Below, piece by piece: positions 8,514 through 14,949 of a DNA stretch of 40,543 nt. Where the stretch lies: NCBI GenBank assembly GCA_022791575.1, contig JAAVZI010000016.1:1-40543 (forward strand), in the 5' to 3' direction. This DNA comes from Lachnospiraceae bacterium (lineage in GTDB: Bacteria > Bacillota > Clostridia > Lachnospirales > Lachnospiraceae). Within the stretch, counting starts at the first letter, position 1. The number at the start of each line of letters is the position of its first letter. The translations under genes and the position numbers were made by a program. The notes beneath the pieces were generated by a model, which saw only the letters and a list, made by a program, of their open reading frames with translations, was not told where the DNA came from and ran no database searches.

Positions 8514-10508
8514 TCATTCTTCTCCATTATAAAAATTCATCCGTCTCACAATATTCGTCTCATACCATTCCTTTGGCGCTCCACTGCTATTATGAGCCTC
8601 GTCCAGCATTTTATAAATTTGCGGATATTTGATATCAAACCGAAGTAAAGCTTTTAATTCAGATGTCTGTATTGGCAATATTTTCATTCCCAAAATATAT
8701 TCGGTTCCTGCGGGATTATAATATTCGATATGTCTTCTGGCTCTGAAATCTGAAATCACATTGGTATTAAGGTAGGTAGTAATAAATATACAATATGCCT
8801 CCTCATTCGGATGGGCCAGACTATATTCACCTAAATGCCTCGATACTGGTTCCATTTCCATTCTCCGCTGATTCGATCCATCTGCTAATGTTGCTTCTAT
8901 CAGCAGGGTATGCGGAGAATAGACGTCTGCTTTTTTATATTTCCAGACAAGATCCGCCTCTCCTCCTCCGGCATGAGTCTTCGGCAGCAAATCTGCTTCT
9001 AAGGACAGATTCATATTATCAAGTACATCCCCTTCTCTGCCGCTGATGATATACCATGCTATTCCCAGAATATATTCAAATATAGTAGGAATATCCGCAT
9101 TGTCTGTAACTAATGCTCTAATCTCATCATCACTTCTGTTCTCAAAACAGCCAAGCAATCGAATCAGCGTATCTTTATCAAATCTTTCGTCAATTAGTTT
9201 ATTGAACCGGGCATATCTTTCGTCCTTTACCATCTTTTGCGCGGCAGCTTTATTGATAACATTTTTTCCTAATACCTGGCCTAGTTTCTGATATAACTGA
9301 GCCGAATCAATTGCCAGACACGGATGGATTTGTTCAAGTTCAACATTGTCCGGTAACAGGTCTGTTCTCTCAAAGGCCAGCGCAGGCAGGCCATCTGCGA
9401 TGGTGTCTATGTAACATTTCGGAAGTATGTCTAGTTTTACTTTATGATCTTCGAACAATACGATATCTGTTATTTTGAAATATCTTCTATTCAAATCAAA
9501 ATAATCGGATAAAGTCGCTTTTGCTTTAAATAAATGCATGATCTGAAAAAACTCTTCCTTAAATTCCATTTCCGATGCTGCCATAAGGATTGGTACGTGG
9601 TTCAATACGGATAAGCCTTTTCTTTTTATAACACTTCTCGCATTACTGCTGAAAAAATATTTGCGCCATGCACCACCGACTTTACTATTGGTCAGTTTTC
9701 TAGTTGCCTCATAGAATTCTAATGCCGCATCTTCAGCTGTGAAAACAATTCTTTTTAATATTGTATAGAGCTGGTAATATGGTTTATCATATTGTGCGCT
9801 TTTGCGGTTGATACCAATATTACAAATTAATGATTCTGTCACTTCCTCTGTCTGCAGCAGTCTCAATGCTCTCTGGTAATTATCCATTCCCATAAGCACA
9901 GATAAAATAATATCTTCATAAGTCAAATTACGATTACGTGAATACAAAATGCGTTCTATTACCTGCTCTGTAGTTACTTGATCTACACATAAGGGAAGCA
10001 GATAAGTAAATTCCTCATAAGTCAGATATTCTACTTTACTTACTACATATAAAAATACAACGAACGGTCTTACATTCTTGCCATCTACATCATTGGAAGT
10101 CTTTAATAACTGCCTAAAATATAAATAACTGTCTTTCGGTATTTCAAGCAGGTTGTCTGAAGAAAAGTCTTCTGACTGTGCGATTCTGATTAATTCCGCT
10201 CCCGCTTCTGTTATATTACGCTCATGATCCAGTAAACCAATATCTCTTAAACCAGAGGTTTTTTCTCTGGCATCTTTATCTGGTCTGGGCGCATCGCCTT
10301 TCACAAACTTTCTGCTTTTGAGAAATTCATAATATTCAGCTTGAAATATTCGATTTCCAGTCCATGCTTGCTTCTTGTTTTCCGGAAGCTCCCTAAATTC
10401 CTTTAATAATGACATCTGCAATTCGATACTCATATTAAAGTTATCGGTTCTATAACTGGTTGTTCCAATTGCCCAGCAATAACTTCTAAACCCTATTTCA
10501 TTTGCCAT
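8514..10508 (-). CDS. Type II restriction endonuclease, AlwI/BspD6I-like
   Basis: The predicted 664-residue protein begins MANEIGFRSYCWAIGTTSYR, matching the family opening FRSxxWxIGTTSFR as I know it. A PD-(D/E)XK-type site is visible in the C-terminal third: E478, D519 (GGEADL), E538 (LLIEATL), E551 and H558 (SRHL). The spacing resembles the catalytic set I recall for the nicking/restriction enzyme Nt.BspD6I. Such enzymes recognise short asymmetric sites and cut outside them; the site here cannot be deduced. The ATG at 10508 is preferred (GAGGGGG 9 nt upstream). It overlaps the methyltransferase gene by 11 bp. No terminator separates it from the CIRCE/hsp20 promoter. Confidence 0.85.
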   Translation of the reverse strand: MANEIGFRSYCWAIGTTSYRTDNFNMSIELQMSLLKEFRELPENKKQAWTGNRIFQAEYYEFLKSRKFVKGDAPRPDKDAREKTSGLRDIGLLDHERNITEAGAELIRIAQSEDFSSDNLLEIPKDSYLYFRQLLKTSNDVDGKNVRPFVVFLYVVSKVEYLTYEEFTYLLPLCVDQVTTEQVIERILYSRNRNLTYEDIILSVLMGMDNYQRALRLLQTEEVTESLICNIGINRKSAQYDKPYYQLYTILKRIVFTAEDAALEFYEATRKLTNSKVGGAWRKYFFSSNARSVIKRKGLSVLNHVPILMAASEMEFKEEFFQIMHLFKAKATLSDYFDLNRRYFKITDIVLFEDHKVKLDILPKCYIDTIADGLPALAFERTDLLPDNVELEQIHPCLAIDSAQLYQKLGQVLGKNVINKAAAQKMVKDERYARFNKLIDERFDKDTLIRLLGCFENRSDDEIRALVTDNADIPTIFEYILGIAWYIISGREGDVLDNMNLSLEADLLPKTHAGGGEADLVWKYKKADVYSPHTLLIEATLADGSNQRRMEMEPVSRHLGEYSLAHPNEEAYCIFITTYLNTNVISDFRARRHIEYYNPAGTEYILGMKILPIQTSELKALLRFDIKYPQIYKMLDEAHNSSGAPKEWYETNIVRRMNFYNGEE

Positions 10509-12669
10509 ACAGCTTGTCCCCCTCAAGTGCAGCGTCGGGTTGATAATTCACTACCAGTACTTCTTTGGTAACTCCTTCCCTCTGTGTGTGATAATTGGAA
10601 TTGGCATAATTATAATCCAACGCAATTGCCTTAAAATTTTTATTTTTCTTTATCCAGTTGATTAAAATATCATTTTTCCTGCCCTTATTTTCTAATACAT
10701 TGGACAATGCAAATCGTATGCCTCTTTTATCTAATTCTTCTAAATAAGCCAGCAGATCCTGTTCATCCTTTGCAGTCCATCCACCTTGTTCATTATATGC
10801 AGCACAGGTAATTAGATAGGGGGGATCTGCATAAAAGAAACTTTTATCTGTAAATTCTTCTAATGAGATTTCTCTAAAATCCTTATTCGTAAAACTATAA
10901 TCTCCGCTCTTAATTCGATCGAGAAAAGCTTTTAACTTTTTCTGCATCCTGTTATTAAAATCTCTCTTACCTACAGGCAGATTAAATTCCCCTTTTTTAT
11001 TAAACCGTATTTGATTGTTAAAGGAATACACAATTAATAAATATAACATTAAATAATATTTGTCATTTTGTTCTTTGCAGTTATTAAAGTCTTTTCTAAG
11101 CTTATTGTATCCAGCCTTATTATAGGCACCCAGTCCTTTGGAACTTTCACATCCGTAATGTTCATATCCATATTTACTCACAAGCGAAAGCTGATAATCT
11201 TCGATCACGCCAAAAATCCATTCAAACACCTCTGTTTTAGACAAACGTCTAAATGTATCCAGCAATCCCATCAGATATTGGTCCGAATCATTAAACTGAA
11301 CCTGATTGCAATTCAAATTAATTCCTACATTACATCCTCCACAGAATAAATCGACTGCCTTATCTACATTCTTGGGAAAAAGAGGCAGAATCTGAGGAAG
11401 TAATTTATACTTACCTCCTGTGTAATTTAATGCGGAAGGAATAATGGTTCTCTCCTGCTCATAACAAGTACATAAAAATAGTCGTTCCTGATTCTCCTTA
11501 ATGTCTGATTTACCAGTTGAAAATGTTTTATAATTTTCTGCAAACACTTTAACGGTTCCTCTTTTCTGAAGGATACGCATAATATCCTCATCACTAATTT
11601 TTGCATTTGACCGTTCATTTCCTTTTTCTGCCATATTGTTATAGGAAAGAAGGATGTATTTTGCATGAACGGAATCAATCAGTCTTTCAAATGCTGCTGC
11701 TGCCTTCTGCGTACAATAATCACTTTTTAAAGCTGTTCGGTCCATCTTCTTGGCAACTCCGAAAACCTCCGGCTTCTCCCATCGAGCAACATTCTCTAAC
11801 AGGTGATAGGCATCGCAGTACTGTCTTGAATTATAGGGCGGGTCAATGTAAACCAAATCAGCCTCTATTTCTGATGCCAATTGATTCGTATCTACATTGT
11901 AACACACATTATTTTCATTCAAGTTCTTAACCGGCTGTGGAACGGATAATTCGAGATTCCTGTCAAATTCCACTCCCTGCCGGTATGCATCATAATGGCC
12001 GCAGGTATTGGCAATTTTATCCATCGCATATAATAAGGAAGTAATTAATAACGCCCGTTCTCTTGTATTGATCTCCCCTTGCTCAAATCGTTCTTCTACA
12101 TCCTGCCTGATAAAGCCGATTTTTCTACAATCCTTGAGTGAAAAGTAGGTATCTGCAAAATTTTCACTCATATAATTATCCTCGTCTATAATCCTGTTGT
12201 TATAATCAGTAATTAAATTTATTATTTTTTCTTCCTCATAGTCCTCACTTGCAAACCAGGCAACATGACAGATATAATTACTATACAAAATATCATTGGT
12301 GATTAGCTTCTTATCTGTAAATGCAGAAGCTACCGCACCAGTTCCGGCAAATATATCCGCTACCGTATGTATATTAGGACACTCTTCTTTTACTACTTTC
12401 AGGATAAATGGTAATAGTTTATATTTATTACCTAAATATCGTCTATTATTAATGTTCATAATTTTATAAGGCGGTATGGCTTCTTTCTTTTTGGCTTCTT
12501 TCTTATGTTTCTTAATATATTCTTTTAACTGATGGTATACCGCATCCGTCCACAGGATTCTTCCTTTTTCATTGACCTCAATCTCTGCCGCACCCTGATC
12601 TTTTAAGCAGTATAAATAGGATCTTGAAATATCTAATTTTTTTGCCATTTCTGTTGCCGAATAATTCAC
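10498..12669 (-). CDS. Fused double adenine-N6 methyltransferase with N-terminal HTH
   Basis: A 723-residue protein with three parts. Residues 1-45 form a helix-turn-helix-like segment (SATEMAKKLDISRSYLYCLK). MTase domain 1 (~72-400) has NRRYLGNKYKLL, motif I DIFAGTGAV (105-113) and DPPYNSRQY (276-284). Domain 2 (~413-715) has NYTGGKYKLL, DLFCGGCNVG (440-449), the Dam-type FNKKGEFNLPVGKRDFN and DPPYLIT (615-621). Tandem alpha-class domains fused in one chain are known from M.FokI/M.StsI, where each half methylates one strand of an asymmetric site. That fits the downstream type IIS-like nuclease. The start is GTG with GGAGG 7 nt upstream. Confidence 0.92.
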   Translation of the reverse strand: MNYSATEMAKKLDISRSYLYCLKDQGAAEIEVNEKGRILWTDAVYHQLKEYIKKHKKEAKKKEAIPPYKIMNINNRRYLGNKYKLLPFILKVVKEECPNIHTVADIFAGTGAVASAFTDKKLITNDILYSNYICHVAWFASEDYEEEKIINLITDYNNRIIDEDNYMSENFADTYFSLKDCRKIGFIRQDVEERFEQGEINTRERALLITSLLYAMDKIANTCGHYDAYRQGVEFDRNLELSVPQPVKNLNENNVCYNVDTNQLASEIEADLVYIDPPYNSRQYCDAYHLLENVARWEKPEVFGVAKKMDRTALKSDYCTQKAAAAFERLIDSVHAKYILLSYNNMAEKGNERSNAKISDEDIMRILQKRGTVKVFAENYKTFSTGKSDIKENQERLFLCTCYEQERTIIPSALNYTGGKYKLLPQILPLFPKNVDKAVDLFCGGCNVGINLNCNQVQFNDSDQYLMGLLDTFRRLSKTEVFEWIFGVIEDYQLSLVSKYGYEHYGCESSKGLGAYNKAGYNKLRKDFNNCKEQNDKYYLMLYLLIVYSFNNQIRFNKKGEFNLPVGKRDFNNRMQKKLKAFLDRIKSGDYSFTNKDFREISLEEFTDKSFFYADPPYLITCAAYNEQGGWTAKDEQDLLAYLEELDKRGIRFALSNVLENKGRKNDILINWIKKNKNFKAIALDYNYANSNYHTQREGVTKEVLVVNYQPDAALEGDKLYGK

Positions 12670-12727
12670 GCTATAACCTCCAGTTAATGCAACGTATTTT
12701 CTTATCTATTGGACACTTTTATATTTT

Positions 12728-12755
12728 ATTATATCATTTTAGTAAGTTTTTTCAA
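12728..12755 (-). promoter_or_regulatory. Promoter of the restriction-modification operon
   Basis: On the minus strand TTGAAA (12755-12750), a 16-bp spacer ending in TGA, and TATAAT (12733-12728), giving an extended -10. The start codon is about 60 bp downstream. Confidence 0.8.
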
Positions 12756-12778
12756 GATAAACTTAGAAAAATCTCTAA

Positions 12779-12829
12779 AAAATGGATGCCAATTCGAAAT
12801 TAAAGCATTTCGAAGTCAGCATCCATTTT
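12779..12829 (-). terminator. Two-tier hairpin upstream of the R-M promoter
   Basis: An outer 11-bp stem (AAAATGGATGC 12779-12789 with GCATCCATTTT 12819-12829) encloses an inner 8-bp stem (TTCGAAAT/ATTTCGAA) with a 6-nt loop. On the minus strand it is followed by TTTTTT, so it could end transcripts arriving from the right before the R-M promoter. A small mobile-repeat origin is also possible. Confidence 0.6.
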
Positions 12830-12892
12830 GTTATACAAAAAGGACATTTTCCAATAATTACTTATTGAAAACACTTTTATCTTCTCTAAACT

Positions 12893-13014
12893 CTAAAGGT
12901 ATTCAATATCATTTTCTCTTGCATATCTTTATAATACACTTTCTTTACGGATAAAGGCTATAAATCTCTTTCCTCTGATGCGCTTATTCTCATATAGCTA
13001 TATACATTACACAT
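12893..13014 (-). pseudogene. Degraded N-terminus of a serine recombinase (resolvase/invertase)
   Basis: On the minus strand AAAGGTGG lies 7 nt before an ATG at 13014, which reads MCNVYSYMRISASEERDL then a TAG at 12958. The adjacent frame continues with FIRKESVL, a stop, then RYARENDIEYL. Together they resemble the start of small serine recombinases (YxYxRxS..., then a YAxENxIEY segment) interrupted by a frameshift and stops. Nothing of the rest of the enzyme remains. The assignment is by eye and moderate. Confidence 0.5.
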
Positions 13015-13102
13015 AATAATACCACCTTTTTTATCAAATAAACTATAGATATTTGGGCGGTTTACACATCATAAAAGAAAAATTAACAAAAATTAATAGG
13101 GA

Positions 13103-13131
13103 TTGTCACAAAAGGAAGAATATGATAGAAT
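13103..13131 (+). promoter_or_regulatory. Promoter of the toxin mRNA
   Basis: TTGTCA (13103-13108), a 17-bp spacer ending in TGA, and TAGAAT (13126-13131), so an extended -10. The predicted RNA start is near 13138, giving a structured 5' UTR of about 84 nt before the toxin ATG. Confidence 0.75.
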
Positions 13132-13221
13132 ATCGGAGAGGAACAATCGTGTTGTGAGGTGGTAGCCTCCCAAAACTTCATGCCCGGTTTGCCGGAGTAC
13201 ATAAGAGGGGAGGTGGCGCAA

Positions 13222-13338
13222 ATGACAGCTTTTGAAATCATTTCGATTTTCATTGGTATATTGGCTTTGCTAATTGCCTTTGGTAGTTTTGTTATAGCGT
13301 TGCTTGCCTTTCTCGATAAGAGGAACAAGCGAAAATAA
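13222..13338 (+). CDS. Holin-like type I toxin, 38 residues
   Basis: A short ORF encodes MTAFEIISIFIGILALLIAF, continuing with more hydrophobic residues to about residue 29, then DKRNKRK. A single membrane helix with a basic tail is the layout of the putative holin-like toxin family and of TxpA/BsrG/Fst-type peptides, which damage the membrane when overproduced. The ribosome site GGGGAGG lies 8 nt before the ATG. A promoter stands upstream and a convergent antisense RNA covers the 3' UTR. No other gene on either strand explains the region; the opposite-strand frame is a shadow. Family membership is by resemblance. Confidence 0.78.
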   Translation: MTAFEIISIFIGILALLIAFGSFVIALLAFLDKRNKRK

Positions 13339-13379
13339 ATAAGCCTACCTTGTTACTTGACCGGTACAGGTAGGCTTAT
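13339..13379 (-). terminator. Terminator of the antisense RNA
   Basis: A perfect 12-bp stem (ATAAGCCTACCT with AGGTAGGCTTAT) with a 17-nt loop. On the minus strand it is followed by TTATTTTC. In the toxin mRNA the same sequence forms a stable 3' UTR hairpin just after the stop codon. Confidence 0.8.
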
Positions 13380-13395
13380 ATAAGCATCTGGAGGT

Positions 13396-13428
13396 CAACC
13401 ACTTTGTGGGCGGTTGTTTCCTCTTTTA
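13396..13428 (+). terminator. Terminator of the toxin mRNA
   Basis: Plus-strand CAACC...GGTTG hairpin (with an alternative CCAC/GTGG inner stem), followed by the U-rich TTTCCTCTTTTAT. It ends just before the antisense promoter -10. Confidence 0.65.
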
Positions 13429-13435
13429 TATCTAT

Positions 13436-13464
13436 ACTATAACATAATCCCCGGATAAATTCAA
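13436..13464 (-). promoter_or_regulatory. Promoter of the antisense antitoxin RNA
   Basis: On the minus strand TTGAAT (13464-13459), a 17-bp spacer ending in TGT, and TATAGT (13441-13436). The extended -10 suggests strong constitutive transcription towards the toxin gene. Confidence 0.7.
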
Positions 13465-13539
13465 GAATAAATTCTGTTAATGCAAACCATTAGGAAAGTA
13501 ATAGACTGATGCCCTCTGCGGTTCTATGGGCTTAAGCAT

Positions 13540-13665
13540 TTAGAGATCTTCATTGACACTTGCCCCCATTTCAGAACATATTTTCATTATGCTGTCCTTT
13601 TCGCCTTTGGGAATAACAAGGTTTATCTTGTCGTAATACTCTTTAATATGCCGGTTCTTATACAC
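13540..13665 (-). pseudogene. Remnant of a small ribbon-helix-helix (Arc-like) gene
   Basis: A minus-strand frame reads ...IKEYYDKINLVIPKGEKDSI then MKICSEMGASVNEDL and a stop. This resembles small RHH proteins whose usual pattern is YDKIxLxxPKGxKxxI..., then GxSVNxFIxRAI. The expected end of the second helix is missing and the stop falls directly after SVNE. A GTG at 13665 is the only nearby start and lacks a clear ribosome site. It looks like a 3'-truncated, probably dead copy of a gene type often found near integrative elements. Confidence 0.5.
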
Positions 13666-13834
13666 TGTTCAATTCATGAAAACACTGCCTTTTCACTGAT
13701 AATTGCATTATACAAAAGTCTTACGCAAAATACAGGATTTTTATGCTATCGTTTATGTGTTACTTGTGTGCTATATGTGTGCTACGCTTCAAAATTCAGC
13801 ACTTTTTACCACAATTTCAGGAATCACAAAGAAA
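13666..13834. other. Accessory-region end with iterated TGTGTGCTA repeats
   Basis: No intact gene. TGTGTGCTA occurs at 13765-13773 and 13776-13784, 11 bp apart, and a related TGTGTTAC is at 13756-13763. They lie within 80 bp of the rpsI terminator. Closely spaced repeats at the end of accessory DNA could be recombinase arm-type sites; this is inference. Confidence 0.35.
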
Positions 13835-13863
13835 ACCCTTGAAAATACTGGACTTTCAAGGGT
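13835..13863 (-). terminator. rpsI terminator
   Basis: A perfect 10-bp stem ACCCTTGAAA/TTTCAAGGGT with a 9-nt loop. On the minus strand it is followed by TTTCTTTG. It lies 28 bp after the rpsI stop and marks the end of the rplM-rpsI transcript. Confidence 0.85.
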
Positions 13864-13891
13864 TCTGTGAAATCTCTTATTCTGCTTATAA

Positions 13892-14284
13892 TTATCTCTT
13901 GCTGAACTGAGGAGCACGACGTGCTGCTTTGAGACCGTACTTCTTTCTTTCTTTCATTCTTGGATCTCTAGTCAGGAATCCGGCTTTCTTTAATACGGGG
14001 CGGTAGTCGTTATCTACCTGCAGCAGTGCTCTGGACAATCCATGTCTGATTGCACCGGCCTGTCCGGTATATCCGCCGCCATGAACATTCACTAAAACAT
14101 CAAACTTATCTGTAATGTCAAGAGCAGCTAATGGCTGACGAACGGTCACTTTCAGTGTCTCCAGCCCAAAATAGTCATCCATATCTCTTTTATTAATTGT
14201 AATTTTGCCTGTACCAGGTTTTACATATACCCGCGCAATTGATTTCTTTCTTCTTCCTGTTCCGTAATAAATTGCTTTAGCCAA
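13892..14284 (-). CDS. rpsI: 30S ribosomal protein uS9
   Basis: A component of the small-subunit head whose C-terminal tail reaches the P-site tRNA. The 130-residue sequence starts [20 protein letters not shown] and has [20 protein letters not shown]. It ends in the conserved basic tail with RRAPQFSKR. The start is TTG at 14284 with GGAGG 8 nt upstream. Together with rplM it forms the usual two-gene operon. Its 3' end borders the accessory island. Confidence 0.98.
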   Translation of the reverse strand: MAKAIYYGTGRRKKSIARVYVKPGTGKITINKRDMDDYFGLETLKVTVRQPLAALDITDKFDVLVNVHGGGYTGQAGAIRHGLSRALLQVDNDYRPVLKKAGFLTRDPRMKERKKYGLKAARRAPQFSKR

Positions 14285-14311
14285 AATAATTTCCTCCTTC
14301 CATACCTTTCA

Positions 14312-14740
14312 CTAAAATGTTAACTCTTCTGGCTTCTGTGCAGCCTGCTCATGTTCTGGTCCTGCATATACATGAAGCTTCTTATACATTTGTCTTCCCA
14401 AAGGTCCCTTTGGAAGCATTCCCTTAACAGCTAACTCAATCACTCTTTCAGGTTTCTTAGCCATCATCTCTCTTAATGTGGTTTCCTTCATTCCTCCCAC
14501 ATATTCTGAGTGACGATAGTAAATCTTCTGATCTAATTTTCTACCGGTAACTTTCACCTTAGCAGCATTAATAACAATTACATAATCACCTGTATCAATA
14601 TGAGGTGTAAAAATTGGTTTTTTCTTACCTCTTAAAACGCTGGCTACTTCGGATGCCAGACGACCCAGTGTCTGATCTGCAGCATCTACAACATACCATT
14701 TTCTCTCGATCTCAGCCGGACTTGCCATATAACTTTTCAT
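14312..14740 (-). CDS. rplM: 50S ribosomal protein uL13
   Basis: An early-assembling large-subunit protein of 142 residues. Signatures include [50 protein letters not shown] and [27 protein letters not shown] lies 7 nt upstream of the ATG. It is transcribed from a consensus promoter that overlaps the truA end, through a ~170-nt leader with an attenuator-like hairpin. Confidence 0.98.
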   Translation of the reverse strand: MKSYMASPAEIERKWYVVDAADQTLGRLASEVASVLRGKKKPIFTPHIDTGDYVIVINAAKVKVTGRKLDQKIYYRHSEYVGGMKETTLREMMAKKPERVIELAVKGMLPKGPLGRQMYKKLHVYAGPEHEQAAQKPEELTF

Positions 14741-14916
14741 TGGTTACCTCCTTGAATGCTTTACCAAATATTTTCTAATTTCCAATATTCCCACAGGCTG
14801 GCGCTGATTTCCTTTCTGCGGATAGACCTGCCTTCCCAATGTCCGAAAGAAAACAAATCTCTATGCAAAAATACCGCCCGGGGCTATGGGCTGTATTTTT
14901 CTGCTATTTCATACTG
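14741..14916 (-). promoter_or_regulatory. rplM leader, candidate L13 autoregulatory RNA
   Basis: The RNA from the promoter below would begin near 14914 and run ~170 nt to rplM. It first makes the terminator-like hairpin at 14900-14867. The stretch that follows contains paired GGAAGGCAGG and CCAGCCTG segments, which could form a second fold. L13 leaders that sense free uL13 are described in Firmicutes. I assign this by position and structure only, without a covariance match. Confidence 0.5.
14867..14900. terminator. Terminator/attenuator hairpin between truA and rplM
   Basis: AAAAATAC plus GCCC pair with GGGC plus GTATTTTT around a short loop, with one mismatch per arm. On the minus strand a T-run follows. 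It lies downstream of the rplM promoter, so it can attenuate rplM-rpsI as well as stop read-through from truA. Confidence 0.8.
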
Positions 14917-14920
14917 AATT

Positions 14921-14949
14921 ATTATATTACACAAGGCCGTGTGTGTCAA
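14921..14949 (-). promoter_or_regulatory. Promoter of rplM-rpsI
   Basis: On the minus strand TTGACA (14949-14944), a 17-bp spacer and TATAAT (14926-14921): a perfect sigma-A consensus. The -35 box contains the truA stop codon. Confidence 0.9.

Larger units (their letters stand above)
13332..13429 (-). ncRNA. Antisense antitoxin RNA of the type I TA locus
   Basis: Inferred from a minus-strand promoter at 13464-13436 and a minus-strand terminator at 13379-13339. Together they predict an RNA of about 98 nt running from about 13429 to about 13332. It would be fully complementary to the toxin mRNA 3' UTR and its last codon. This is the arrangement of txpA/RatA and bsrG/SR4 in Bacillus, where the RNA pairs with the toxin mRNA 3' end and causes RNase III decay or blocks translation. 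Confidence 0.68.

Noticed and set aside
10498-12669. Two separate Dam-like methyltransferase genes
   Set aside because: The frame is continuous through both domains with no stop or ribosome site between them, so it is one fused protein.
12709-12954. 81-codon plus-strand frame as a gene
   Set aside because: No ribosome site; it runs over the R-M promoter and the palindrome, and the opposite strand explains the sequence better.
13083-13328. 81-codon minus-strand frame as a gene
   Set aside because: It is a shadow of the toxin locus. The plus strand has the promoter, ribosome site, membrane peptide and terminator.
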